This document shows positions 36,101-50,252 of a DNA stretch of 64,000 bases, piece by piece (within the stretch, counting starts at the first letter, position 1; each line of letters opens with the position of its first letter). The translations under genes and the position numbers were made by a program. A model generated the notes under the pieces. That model had not been told where the DNA came from. It did not search any database and worked only from the letters and a program-made list of their open reading frames with translations. The stretch is from Fasciolopsis buskii (taxonomy: Eukaryota > Platyhelminthes > Trematoda > Plagiorchiida > Fasciolidae). The DNA lies in assembly GCA_008360955.1 (NCBI GenBank), contig LUCM01007735.1, forward strand, positions 81,302 to 145,301. Reading direction: 5' to 3'.

Positions 36101-39100
36101 TGAGACTGTTCTTAGTTTTTAAATGTCCTAAGAAGGAAGAATTCTGTATCCTGCAACACTTTTAGTGGTTGTTACCAAAAAGGTATCGAGTTGAAACTAA
36201 CAAATCTGTATAACCTGGTATCCACATCAGTATTTCGTATGTTGCATGTGGAACTCGAGACACTTCGGTTTGAATCATCCCTTGCCATAAATCGACAGTG
36301 CAAATTTCTTTGTTTTCTCAATGACTAACTTTTAAAAATAGGTCCCAACAATATTGTTTTGTTTCTCCGCGTACTCTTACCAAGAAAAATCGCACAATAC
36401 ACTAACATTCGCTTAAGGTACCATATGAGAAATCACAGAAGCAAACAGAGTTCACAGGCCGTTTTTGAACTATCTGTCCCAAATCGCTTACGTTTTGAAC
36501 AATTTTTTCGTTGCGCAACGAACTTGACATCCTCTGTTATTGCCTCAGCTTTTTCTTTCATGTCTGTGTATCTCCGGCGAGCGAACGTTAGTGAATTTGA
36601 GAAACATGTGGTTTCCTTGGCCAGTTTCATAGGTGAATATTTAACATAGCAAGGATTGAATATCACTTTGTGTACGAACAAACCGAAATTCGTTGAGACA
36701 TTCACGAATCAAGGAAGATTATGCATGAGACGTTTAACAGTGCCTAACAGTATTCATTTAAAACACACATTATTCCGTTTACTCGAAATTCCCTATTTCG
36801 TTAATATCTAGTAATTTTGTTTCGAGTCGATTTGTGAGGTGAGCTGATTCATTTGGTGAACGAGACGGACAGAAAGGACAATTGACGCATTTATTCTGAG
36901 AACAGAATAACGTCAAGCAATGTTAAGCGCCAAGTAAAGGCCAAAGCCGACTACATCAGGGGTGAGCTGGTTATGACTAATTTTTTATCCACAGTTGTTG
37001 TTTTTCATGCTGAACTTCCTGCATTGGCTGTGCCATAAGCAATCTTATAAGTGCGAACAAATATTTAATGGATGTTTTAAAACCTCTACCCCGCCGCCTA
37101 ACACCATTCAACAAAATATAGATGATTTTACTAATCACTCGGAAAAAGTACAGTTGCTGGGACAAATGAACTGAAGGCAAATCAGACCTAACCGAAAAGC
37201 GTAAATAGCCGTGGATAACGCAAAGCGTCGCAAAATTTGTTCGAACAGTAACTAATTCTGTTTTATAACCTCAGCAGGCGTAATGTTTAGTAGTTTTTAA
37301 ATGGGCTGTACACCAATTGCGCTTCAGTATCGTCACAAGTACACTGTCCCTAATTTGGGAAAAATAATCACTGATTACAGGTATCGCTCTATCTGACTGC
37401 CACCGAGACGTTCACTTGAGTAAACTACACAGAACTCCATTAATAATAAGTTAATACCAGTCAAATCCTGCAGTCACTTAAACAGGGTTTCACAGATTGG
37501 CACTTCTTGATTAGAGAAGCATCTGTGACATGGGTGTCTAGTTTTTAGTTTCAGTAAAACTAATTTAACTTCTGTCACTTCTGAAAGCAAGATCGGCTTA
37601 TCTTACTTGAGCATTTCACTAACTGGCGAAATCGATAGCTTTAAACAAGTACTGCTTGACACAGTTTCTAATTTTAGTAGCGACCATGATTAATGACCGC
37701 GATTTTCTTTTTTTAATTGTTTCGCTTCTATTTTAGGGACTAAACGTTACAACCCATGTGGCTGTCTGAAATGCAGTCACTTGAAAAATAATAATACAGC
37801 TCGTCGTATTCGCTAAACCATAAGGCCCGGCTCATTTTGCATCATTTTTCGCGAAAAATCTGGGCCCACTGATAAAATGAAAACCAACGCATTTGGGTGC
37901 CAGCGTCCGTGAAATTTATAGAACGAATATGAGGTTACAATCAGTGCATCAGTTTCTTTTGTTGCGCTGGTTAGTTTCCAAATGTCGTGGAATTTAGACA
38001 TGAATGTTTTATTTGTCAACAATCGTTCCTGTAAGTAGTCTTTAATTTCTTATGATTTCCATATTGAAGACGAAATTAACACTATAGGCCGGTAAAAAGA
38101 CCGTGCCTAGCTCATCGTTGTTTTTTTCTCAGGACTAAGCTATGAATTCATTTAAACAAAGTTTTCAAGCTGAATTCGCTGTCATATACTACCACCTGAC
38201 GAATCTCCAATGGTATATCCAGTTGGTTGAATATCTGCGAAATGGACCACATTAAAACGGATTCGCCAAACACCCCATTATTTGGTGAACGTGATTTTGC
38301 AGATTTTCATTTGCCGAAACTGAATCGTAACGCTTATTGGTCCGCTGATTAAAGTACGGTTTCCTGTCCGTTTTATTTTCGATTGACGATTTTGGCCGGT
38401 CGTTGCCTGTTTAAAGTGCGGTGCTATTACAGTGTGTCTCACGCTCCTGCCTGCATGCCATATGTCTGCCAGACTAGCGCACGTGTCATCTAAGTTTCAG
38501 CCAATAGGTATATCGTGAGACGAGCACGCATACATCATTACAATCGCACGTACACATCAGTTTCTGTTTACGCACCGAATTTCGCTGGCCCTCACTTGTC
38601 CAAAACCCACTAACGTTGGTTGCCTGAAATTCAACAGAGCACCGAGTTTTTGACACCTAGTCTTTATTTCATGGAAACCAATTTTACACTCAACAAACCT
38701 ACCTAAATTTACAACTAGACCCTGAAATTCACCTACGAGTGAATATCACTCAATCAATCGCATGCAAAGTTTATATGAATTGCGCTAATCTGGACCTTAT
38801 TCCTCTTGTGTACATCACGACTGTTTTCTTGCAACTCCCGAACCGAACAGCCTGTTGCTTAATTACCCGGTAGAAAGGAAAACTGGGATGTCACATTTGC
38901 TCTTTTCACGTGGGTGCAAGGATAATAACCTCTAAATTTCCTGGGACAATTTCGACCAATCAGTCTGAAGGTTTCGTGTGCAGAACTATTCAATGAATTC
39001 GGAATATTCAGTCAAATCAAATTCGGTTAAATCAGTCAAAGTTGTGCAAAATTCGTCCGCCGGCATGTACTCAGAAATGAAAAAGAAAAACGACTCACAT

Positions 39101-42100
39101 TCAGAGGATGTACTGGGCAGTCTTGTGTGAGTTGACAAAATTGGTATATAGCACACTTGTAAATCAACAGGTATTACTTACTCCTTTGGTGTTTGCGAAA
39201 CTACTACACAAGATGGATATGCTGCCCTGAGTACAATTTTATTCAGTTGACTGAATTGTTTCTTCGTTTGGTTAACTTACACTATCAATATTTCAACCCA
39301 TCAGTCGAGGTTGAACAAATCCTATATAACATTTGCGTGAACTGCTTTTCGCAGCTCGCAAGCGTATGGTTAGTTGGATTGAGTTGACACATGCCCACTA
39401 TAACCCAACATAATGGAACAGATTTATTGAATTTATCTTAGCCGAGAATTTGCAATAACTGTGCTCCAGCTTTCTGGTTGCAACTCTTCTTTAGACACGG
39501 GCTTTTGTTTGATGCTTCTGGATCTCCCTCACACTCGCTTTACAGCAATCAGGGCGACAAAAGTTGTTCATCAAAAATCGCGTCCTGATGGTATAGGGTT
39601 CATCGTATGTCTCATACCTGGAGTATATCTGTTTACGCTTAAATTTTATTAAAATAACAGAAGAAAAATAATTGGCTGATGTTTAAGCGGTACAGCTGGA
39701 TAGAAATGTTTGGGGACATTGGATTTTCTGATATGAATATCAAATTAGATATTTTATTATACTCTTCAACTTTGAGGAGTGGATAACCCTAATAGAATGC
39801 TAATTCTGGGAACATCTGACAAATAAAAGTAACGATTCTGCTGCGAGAAAAGTATTCATGGTATCCGCAGTCTTATGAATTGACGTCCGAAACCTCGGAC
39901 ATTTTTCGCATAAAATCCAGACTTCAACAAAAGTAAGAATGAGTTAGAAAAGTTGAGGAGCAAAAATGCAGAGAAAGTAGTTTTCCCGAAGTTTTCTTGT
40001 GCAGCACAACACTTTGCAACCACGGCCGATTTATTTTACAAAAATACAATAAGTTTCATTTATTTCATTAAGTTTCGTGGGAAATTATGCCACCAAATGA
40101 TTCCACGTTTTGACTTATCTAAGTGCACTCTAGTTACAGTAAAACCGGGATGTAAATGCAATTTTTACAATCTGATTGCCTAATTGAAGAAACAGCGAAA
40201 GCTGTGACGAAGGACAGTGGCTATAAAATGCTCCACTTCTGTTTGCTTCATACGTTTTGTGCACCGAATTTAACGTTCCTGGAGGAATAATTTTTCCATT
40301 TATTAGTAATGCTAAACAATGCACGGAAAACACCAAAGCTTAGATAAAGGATAATCTTTCATTAATCCTAGCAGAAAACTTTAATCCAAATGACATGTTT
40401 AGTCATTTTTACCGTGCACATATTGACGACTTTCAGATGCGTATCCGTAAACTGCTGATGTTTTTTAAACCATTAGGAGCTAGCATATCTAACGATACGA
40501 TACCAAATTCATAATTTTTCACCAGAAGTTTTGATTTGCATGCAAGGAGAAGACAGCTTCTGAACAAATCAAAGGAAATTATCTTTACCGCGTTCTTGGA
40601 AAGTCACGCATAGCTGAAATTCTTCCCTGAAAACAAACCATTCGTGTTTTTGAAGTGAAGACTACAACTGTCCTGAAATTACCCTTCCTTTATTCTCCAC
40701 CGCCCCATGCACTTGTGTCCGGTAGATCTGAGTCAGGCACACCCAGATGTGCACACATTCCTTTGGAGTATACTGTACACTGCTCGCAAGCCTGCTTATG
40801 AAACAACTTTCGTAGTTCGCTTACAAGAAGAAAATAAAAAAAATAGTATAATCTCACGCTAGCAAAAGTACTGTTCAGTTTCATTTTCCCGACGAACAAA
40901 CTATTTGGTTTAATTGAAGAACCCCAGGTGGCGTTTCTTCTCACGGTTCCAAGAGGTTTGATTAGTAGTGCATTTATTGATCATGTAGTTATAATGTCGG
41001 CCACCCTATACCTGAACTTCTTGCGTGAAGTCCATTCTTAAATGATCATTCCTCTGTTCATGATTATTCAAGAAGATATTATTTTTCTCAGGTTCACGAA
41101 ATTGAAGAGCGGCACCAAAGTAGAACTAATGTCACAACTTTATCCCATATGTTAACAGTCTGTTTTGTCAATTTGAATATTGTACGACCGAAACGCCAAT
41201 CAGAATGCGACATTTTGCTTTTATTTCCAACCAAGACTTTTCACTGTAGGTGAGGCATATTATTTTTTATCATGCAATCGAGCGTTGCTAGGTTTTGCAC
41301 AACCTTTTCTATACCTCAGCAACAAGTTAAAATAAATCGTAAGTGATATGATTAACTTCAGTGTCATTACGATTGTAATTGCTGATACTAACCCTCTGAA
41401 TAATGGCAAATAGCTAGAAGTAAAAGTTTTGGCGACAAATCAGACGAATGTACTTTTGGTACCGCTGTTAAGCGCATCACGTATAGGAGAGATGATACCA
41501 ATAATTAACAAGACCAAAAGTCTAGTGCCAATTGAAATGTGAGATTTGTTCTAGTGCAGGTGGATTCCAGTGACTCGCTGGGCCATGCCGATTTTTGAGC
41601 AGAAGTTGGATTCACAGAACAAGAATGGCAAAACATTGTCCATTGCTGCCGCGCACTCGTCCCCTGGTTTTCGAAAGAACGGAAGCAGCATATGTTTCAC
41701 TAGTGAAAAAATACAGTGCCGTGCCAAGTGACTTTAGATAAGGTGAGGGATCTAGTGGAAAGTGAGACCACTACGTCCTTTGGTCGGATTTCACGTCTCC
41801 GTATAGCCCCATTTTTGTCTGTCATCCTCTGACTTGCTGTCGAAAAAATACGTAAGCCTTATGCCTCTTCGTTTACACTCCCGTTGCATTTTGTTTTTTG
41901 CTATCAAAACTAATCGAGTTTATTGTAATTTAATAATCTATTAAATGTAATTATCTTCATACTTGACTTAAACATAAACATTAATTTTTCTCTTGGTCTG
42001 ACTTTATGCATTCGACGGAGAAGATTACTGTCGAGACATTAGAACTGGAAATAGTTCTGAGTAATTCCGGTGCTTGAATCCCGCATAATAAGCAACGTAT

Positions 42101-45100
42101 TTCATGAAGTCTTAACCGAAATTGGCACTCATGCATACCACACGTCGATATCAGTCGAGTCCCAGACAAGGATTAGTTGATGCGGCAGTGTAAATTGTAG
42201 ATTGCTTGAAGAAAAGGCAGCAGAAAACCCGCTCATCTACCCCCACAGTGCTTAGCATCTTTTAAGCAGTGAAGTCTTAATGCCCTCATGCAGGGTAATA
42301 AGAGAACAGACGTAGGACGATGAGTTGTTATCATAAGAATTTATGCATTTAATGCTGATTCACTGCACGAATGGCGCCCTTTTTCGTTCGCCGAAGACAG
42401 CAAAACTAAATTCAACACAAAGCATCTCCAATAACAGATAATGTAAACAAACTATAACAGGTTATTTGTTACAAACCAGCAAACATGACATTTAGTTATT
42501 AGGGACGCAAAGTAAAATCAGATGGGGCCTTTCGGCCGCAAAGCGCAGATGAAAAATATATTGTTGATCTTTGACCGCTATGTCAGTTACCGGCTAGCGC
42601 TTTCATCCTTGGGATTGTTAACATTGCGCTATTCACGAGTCTCAAGTTCTCCTTTCTGACTACATCGTTTTGGACATCACAAAGATGGTGACAAACCCGA
42701 AAAACAATATTTTGCATTACAAACAAATGAAAGAGCGATTCCATGACTGGCATGCAAGCTTATCAAATTAGCTGAAGTTGTAAAAATATTATTCGAGATT
42801 ACCACATTCGGCAATCCTTCGAAGATTGAAGCCAGTTGCAGAGAATTGGACTGGTTTTCATTTATTAATTGCGAAGAAATTCCATTATAACCGTACTATC
42901 ATCGAATATTTCAGCATGATCTGCATTCTTCGTAAATTGATTTCGGTGAAAAAAGATTTACTTGCCCTACGATGTTTTGGTTTTCTTGGTATCGAAAAAA
43001 CGTTAATTTCTCATAATTTGTTGGTTGCGCGGACTGCAAAATGGATGAAAAACCATTCAGAAAAGACAGGGTGGGAAATTCTGTTGCTCATTCTTCATGC
43101 ATTTTCTTTTGTTCAGCCATTCGTTTCCTGAAACAGTTTCTGCAGACGGTTATATGCACTAATGTTATCATTTGACGATCGTTTTTTACATCTTTCTAGC
43201 TTGAGAAAAATCTGTTTCGTCCAACGTTCTGACAGAAGCATGCTATTTCCTTCTATTTGCTTTCATAATATCATGTAATGAATTAGTTTAACATCTGCAC
43301 ACATCTGATAAGTTATACTAATCTCAGTCGAAATATTGACCCTGTTTCAAAAATCACCGTTGCTACCAACTACAGGATGGACAAAGATTGTAAACAGCGG
43401 GCACCCCGCGTTGCCTAAACTAGATAGATGTATGGCACAAACAAACAATTCTAATGGTCTTAAGAAATTTAATAACTTTTGTCTAGTTGGTCACCTGATG
43501 AGCTTAGGGGCAAATCTAACAGCTTAATCTGGCCTATCAATAGACGGAGTAAACAAATTTTGATCATTGTATTGTTCTTCTTTAATTGACGCATTCTATG
43601 CATTAGTGGCAATAAATTACAACAAAACTTTAATGCATTTATTGATTTTTAAATTAAATTGTGCAATTCACAATTGTGCGATCGTGTTTGTGAACTTGCG
43701 TTGCCTTCCAGTTCTCCCGTGAGAACGCAATTTTGTTAACAATGTCACTATATGATTTTATGCCGTTTAGACTAATCAAATAGATCTGTTAGATTTTATT
43801 TTTGCCGTCATATTGCGAACAGTTTGAAGGCTTTTTCTCTATACTGTCGTTATTAGTGGATACCCTTCAAAAAGGAATTTCGAATAGTTTGCATTCTTTC
43901 TATTGTAATCTGGTGGTTTATCTTCCACTCTGATAATAGCTAAGCCTTCTATCTGGCCACTAGCGTAATTAGAACAGTCGCCTCTGATAATATGTCGGAA
44001 TATCTCTCTTTGGTGCTCCCTCCTTTGTATAGGCTTGGAAACCATGAAAGTCTGTGAATTTCAAGTTTTATCGTTATTTATCTTCGGATACCCTGCGAAT
44101 TCGGAGCATCCATCTGAGTAAAGTATTGATGACAGCTGCCGAAAATTTCACATGGGTCCCATTACAACCTTACTGTTCCACGTTCATGAAAGTGAATTAA
44201 CGGCAAAGTTATCTGAATTAAAACTGTGGTGGAATTTTCCATCTTATCATTTACCTCAAACCATCGTATGACGATTTCTCATATTGGCTACCTGTCGTCC
44301 TATGTCACAAGCCACTGTTGGTTATCCACACGCCTAAATTTCAGGTTTCATGCACGGCACATTTCCAGTCATTATCTAATATGATCACTCCATTCCGTGT
44401 AGTATTTTATTTAACTGTCATAAAAACGTAATATAGTTCCCGTAGCCGATTCTCGGTCATTTCCAGACTAATAAAAAGGTAGTTAATCGATGCTGCTCGA
44501 GGACTCCCATCTGGCACCCCGAAGTTCGAACAAGCACCGCTGTTGAGCACTTGCCGACGGCGGAAATCCACAACATCAGCGCCATTAAAACAACGACGAA
44601 TTTGTTAAGAGTCAGCTTACAACTCCGTTTTTTGATCAGTGAAGGAAGATCAGTGGTTCATTGTGCTGGACCAATCTACTAGCTCGTTAATAAACCGAAA
44701 TTCAACAGGAAGATGTACATGTGGGTTAGGTTTTGTTTAGAATGTTGAAAGGAGCAAGTACAGTCGCGTTACTTTGGTTGTTTATGTCATCTCAAAAGAA
44801 TTTTTTCAAATAACCGACTGTTTGATGGTTTCTGCGAGTTTTTTTAACCCCTCTGGTAAAACTAATCATAAAGGCTGCACAAGGCTTAGGCAAACTGTTT
44901 CACGGGCAATCCGACATTTATCGCAAATGGCTTGAGCAGGATTCTCTTTAAGGCCTCTCGTGGAAAATTTATCTGACGCGCGATAGACAGTAGTGAACCA
45001 TGCATATCATCCAAGTAGATATAAAGTTTTCCCATTTGAAGTAATGACGTGATTTTCCTGAAAATAAATAGAGAAAATTTGTTTCAATTTATTGAAGACA

Positions 45101-48100
45101 AACAGAACAGGATGATTCTGTATATTCTTCATTCATTTGATGTTACTAATGGCCTTGTCGTTATAGTCTGTAATGTACTGGGTCAGAGCTACCGAAATAT
45201 TCAAGCTGTGATGGACTGACAATAAGAAAACATTGAATAAAAAAACATTACCACACTACGGATATGTTTCGTACAACACCAATCCCGCACAATATATGCG
45301 CTTTTGATAAAGTGAATTTTACAGCAAGGTGAAAGCAGGGGAGCTGTGGAGTACCCACGACCGATCGAGACAAATGCACTGTCTATCCTAGCAAAGACCA
45401 ACAAAAGCTTGGCCCTCATTTCATCAACTAGTAAAAGTGCTCTTTTCCAATCTTAAAGGTTTTTTTTGAACAATGTTATAATGCACAAAACCGTGGAGGA
45501 AACTTTGTCAGATCCACCGTTTTTTAAGTATAAATGGGGGACATTTTCAGTCGTTTTTATGCAGGATTCTGAAATGCTGTTCGGGGATTCAGCAAAACAG
45601 CGTGCGGCATAAATTTATGTAAGGGGATAAAAATATTTTGTTCAGCATTATTTCGATCGCCGTCATGAAAGATGGTTAGTCCTCGGAAAAGTACGTCCAT
45701 ATAAACAGCGTTGAAGCAAGCTCTGACCTCTGGAACGGTCGACGGATCGCCTATTCACGGCCTAATTACGACTCAACCAGAGCACCAAGACAGACTTACT
45801 GCAGACGCTTGGGTGTAAATCTTGATTTCAGGCCAGATGGTGAAACAACAAATTTGGATTATTATTATAATTAAATCCTAATTATTCAGTGATTCCGTGG
45901 TTACATCACAAACCATAGAAGACCTTCCGTATTGATTTATAGTCGTCAGACTGCTACCTTCCACAATGTTTGCCACACCATTCACCAGGCTTATGAAGAA
46001 ATCTTCAACATCTGATTGTCCTTTTCAAGTGACAAAAATTACCTTGAAAAAGAAGATACAGTAACAGTGTATATCAAGGTGAAAAAACTAAGGTAATTTG
46101 CACTGGAGTGCTCCACGCTTAGTCCAAGTATAAACAATGTGAGTGTGAACAGCTGGAGGGCGCTTTTACATAACGGCTTAAAGTTGCTTCTCTAAAGAGT
46201 GATTAACTATTTTCGTCGTTCAACATGCAAACATCATTTGAACTGGAATATGCACCTACAGCAGAACTTGTGAGTAAAATCGCGGGATATGTTTGCTTGT
46301 ATTTTGAGTAACAATTCACAATCGAGCTGTTTCCCAAACCACTTTGGTTTATGACAAAGAATCTGTATAAGTTTGGACTAAAATGAAAAGTCCTTCCCAG
46401 CGCTGATGAAGGAAACTGTGATTTAAGATTCTAGTTGTTTTAATTTCAATTATCAAGAGTCATAAGTGGTATTAAGTGGTATTAAAGCGATATTACTTGT
46501 TTGGTTTTCCATGAAATTGATCCCGTTTAATAGACAGTTTATGCACAATAAGGGAGCAGTTATGGCACCCAGATGACGTATCGCGTTTACAGAAACAAAA
46601 GTTATTTTTGAAATTCGACCGTACCCAGAAGTTGCTTCGTACACCAGCCGTGCAGATGAGGGAGGATATCTAGGGAGACGAAGAAAAACTTGGCAATCAA
46701 AATAATTGGTCTGGCAACGCCAGATTTAGATATAATTTTCTTAAAAACATTCTGCAGAATCTTCTAGAGCTGCAGCCGACGCGTAATTCTCAGTTAGAAA
46801 TAACAGAAGGCGAGAAAAGCTATTTGACAAATTTGAGAATACTATGACATTACTGACTAAATTACGGTCGCTCGATAGCATTATTGATAATCTTCTTCAA
46901 CTGTGCTTAGGAAGAAATACAATGCACCGTGTGCAGATGCTGAGTACACCTGCCGGAAACACAGCTGACGGCAGAACACGAAAATAAATGTTGTTGTGGA
47001 AATGGCGTCCGAATGGACTATTCGGCTAGAGCGCAGCATACATTTTTTAAACGATTCCCCTGTTCCACGTTTTCTGATATGTCCAATTGCGGAAACCTCC
47101 TTGACAGCACAAAATTCTTTCACAATTTATACCCTATTCCCGTCACTTGGACAAAGCCCAAAATAAATGTAAGCTGAAGAATGGATCGTTTCGACTAAAG
47201 CAGCTCCATACTAGTGTAAATGCCAACTAGAAGTTGTCTCATTCGAGAGGCGTTTCGGAAATATGTATGACCTTTATCTTAGGTATATTTAATTTTTATG
47301 TAATTGTTTATCTGGTAATAGGCTTTGAAAAATCACTTGCTCAAAAACCCCTAATACATGCAGGATTTAAATGTTTAGTGTTATTTTGTTATGCGTTTAC
47401 TCAAACGGCTACATACAATAAATACTTGGAGCAAACTGATGCAAACAAAGTCATATCTTTTGGATGTTTCCCTCATAACAAGTGTGGGCGAAATATTACT
47501 AGCTATGAATTTCAAACGCAGTTCTGATTTTTTTTAAACGTTTCTAATGACAATATTCTGTCCACCATCTATCGTAATAATAAAGGGAATATTTGGTGCA
47601 CTTCAGCGGAACGCCTGAGAAACAAAAGCTTTTTGGTGTTGATATATGCAAAAGCACATTGACCTACGGAAGAAGAATCAAAACTTGGTTGGGTGGTTTT
47701 CATCCTTCAATGGGTGAAAGGTGGCAAGAGACTGCAGTTCTTAGGAGTCAGAAGAAACACTTGCAGGAAGTCCTGAGCAGGACCAATTCATTTTTCAGCG
47801 AAGTGGTTATTTGTTTTTTTGTTATTCGTCATGGCTAAATGGGGGACGTTCATCACCCATGACCTATTACTGCACCTATATTTCACGTTTTCAACTTTCC
47901 TTTTGCATTGAATGTTAACTGAAACCAATTTTCCCCCAAGTGATTGCCGTCGGTCAAGTTGATTAAGGAGGTTATTTTGAACTTCACTAGTCATAAATGG
48001 CAGAAGCATGAAACAAAACAAAGAAAACTAAGGCCAATGTTTAGAGTACTAAAAAGGCTTATGTGAACGTTTTCTTTGCATACTATCGACAGTAGTGCCT

Positions 48101-50252
48101 TGCGGGTGCGGCTGTTTCATTTTTACCCTCACTTGGCGAAAATCTAATCCCCTCACTGGATAAGGTGCGTAAGGGTTACATTTGTAAAACACATCAAGTC
48201 TGCACTGTTTGACCGAATGCCACTGAAACTACATTTGCACGAACTGTGACAATCTTATTCTACCTAGGGAACGCATTATTCAGGTTATAGAATTTGCTTA
48301 CAGTTTGCCAGCCACAAGCTTTTCCCAGTACACAATATACTCATTCTTCACGAATTGGACCCGTGGTTACCTTGCATATGCGTTTCCACCATGCATTAAT
48401 AAAACTTAAGATTAGTGAGAAAGATCGATGCGTGCTTGACCAACAGTGATTCCACGTCTACTTTCGGTGCTCACTAAACATCAAAATTATATGATGAAAC
48501 ATTCTAATTTTAGTAAATTCCGTTAACAGCAAAATGAAGATAGTTTATTCAGCTAGCCAGTTTGCTGGGTAATTCAAATTTCATTCGCTCTCCTACAGTT
48601 CATTCACAATAAAGGCCAAAAGAATGTTAAGATTTTAAGTCTGTGGAGAACAAAATCACACGAAGATGCAAGCGATGGCAGACAGAGTCCACTGGCTTCG
48701 GAAGTAAACTAAGGGAAATCAAGGAACGTTTTGAGGCGAAGGGTTTTTATAACTCACCATGCATAGTTAAACTTCCGCAGCAGCCAAGTTAGTCACATCT
48801 CGAAATCCTTTAACGTTCCGGTCGGCTGGTCCTAAAATTAATCAAGACCTTGTGACTATTAGTGCAAACGTTAGAAAACACGGGGTCAGAAAAACGAAAT
48901 GGTGAGTGTTCTTTACTCGCACTATCGCACTAACGTGACCTGCCTCTGGCAGGTCAACACGAAACTCATTTACTTGTCATGATCAAGACATTTTTAGGTT
49001 CATCTGCCGATTGCCTCCAGGGTTTTGAATGACAGCCTCTTCTGTTGACTCCATTTTGAGCAACAGCGCTTCCGCCTTTGGGCACCCACAAAAATCAGAC
49101 GGGTATCATATTTTTGCCGAACTACGACAAATGAGTGATTCCGACTTTGCCCTCTGACGTGCGCTCGTCTGTACGCAATGTATATCCCGGACGTAAATCC
49201 GCGTCACTGTTGAAAGATTCACTGCACACGAACCAAGGCATGGTCTCGTTGCCTGATCAAGAAGTGATTAAATGCAAATCGTTATTAAACCGTCCAGTAA
49301 ATAATTTTCTTATTCATTAATGATCGTCATACGAGACATGCATTCCTCCATTTAAGTATGTGGACTCCGACTGGCGCGTAGGGCAAGCAAAAGAACAGTT
49401 TCCATTCCGGATCCTCATTTGCAAAGATCTAATCAGTTTTACTTGTTCATTATGCAAGATTTAGGGAGAACGAACAACGACCAATAGCGTGCTGGTATGT
49501 ACATTTTGCGCAAGAGCAACACGACACAAGCTTTTTTCATTCTGCGAAATATGAGAACCCTCTGTTAGGTTTTTAGACTTAAATCAATACATTTATGTAG
49601 CTCTCAACTATGAGATGAAATCTTTCAAAAATAACAACGCTAAGACATCTCTGTAACTTTATTGTTGTTATCTATGCTGCCAATTTGGCCTAGTGACATT
49701 GAATAAAAAAGCAAAACTGCTGCCAAAGTCAAGTTTCCCGGAAATACTAGCGACATTATCACAATATTCTTCCGTCAGCAGTGCAATTAATAAAGGTACG
49801 CCCCAAGATTCTATTCTCATATAACCCAAAACAGGGTACCACGTCAGACTCAGCTGTGCAGGATGGAAACTCCAAAGGCCCGTGGCACGGTAGCAGTCGA
49901 CGAAACCAAGTGCAGCTGTGTCTAGCAGTTGGACCGTTTGTTTACTACCCACAGTGTGTAACGCGATATGAGGCCAAGGATTATGACTGCTGTTCCATCT
50001 AACGACTTTACACTGACATGCCTGCAGAATGCAGACCCCATTATCTTCAGAGCGACGTTTTGGTCAGTTGCACATTGTTCATTTGGTTTTATCAAATATG
50101 AGGTCCGGTGACTCTCCTAGTCATCATAAATATATTTGTGTGCATAAATATAATACAGTCTTGAAAACAATCATGGTGTTAGCGTATGAACACGTAAAAC
50201 CGCAGTAGGGGACAAACAGAGCGAGAAAAACAACAATAGCAAACCACCTGTT
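33105..50252. other. No recognisable gene; anonymous non-coding DNA
   Basis: Over 17 kb I found no supportable gene. Open frames are at most about 100 codons (for example 42826-43131, 36359-36649, 47234-47527, 35617-35898 minus) and unrecognised. A weak box B-like GGTTTGAATCATCC at 36267-36280 could be a SINE remnant. A 9-bp hairpin lies at 48936-48956 and a 10-bp direct tandem repeat at 46463-46483 (TAAGTGGTAT twice). Sequence just below 50.25 kb lies beyond the A-rich 3' tail of the minus-strand LINE and shows no further LINE features. Confidence 0.45.
48936..48956. repeat. Perfect hairpin, 9-bp stem and 3-nt loop
   Basis: TGACCTGCC and GGCAGGTCA are exact complements separated by TCT. It is the tightest perfect hairpin I found in the window. 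No adjacent gene gives it a role. It could be a transposon end, a structured RNA remnant or a nuclear-receptor-like dyad (AGGTCA half sites in everted orientation). Confidence 0.7.

Noticed and set aside
43495..43515. CTGATGAGC...GGCAAAT as a hammerhead core on the plus strand.
   Set aside because: The second core strand is CAAA rather than GAAA and no stem I or stem III partners are present.
44500..44610. Minus-strand box A/box B-like blocks around GTTCGAAC.
   Set aside because: The spacing is about 52-53 nt without a recognisable variable arm, and box B deviates. Too weak to call a SINE.
46403..46417. CTGATGAAGGAAAC as a hammerhead core without stem II.
   Set aside because: It has no stem II, no stem III hairpin and no stem I complement.
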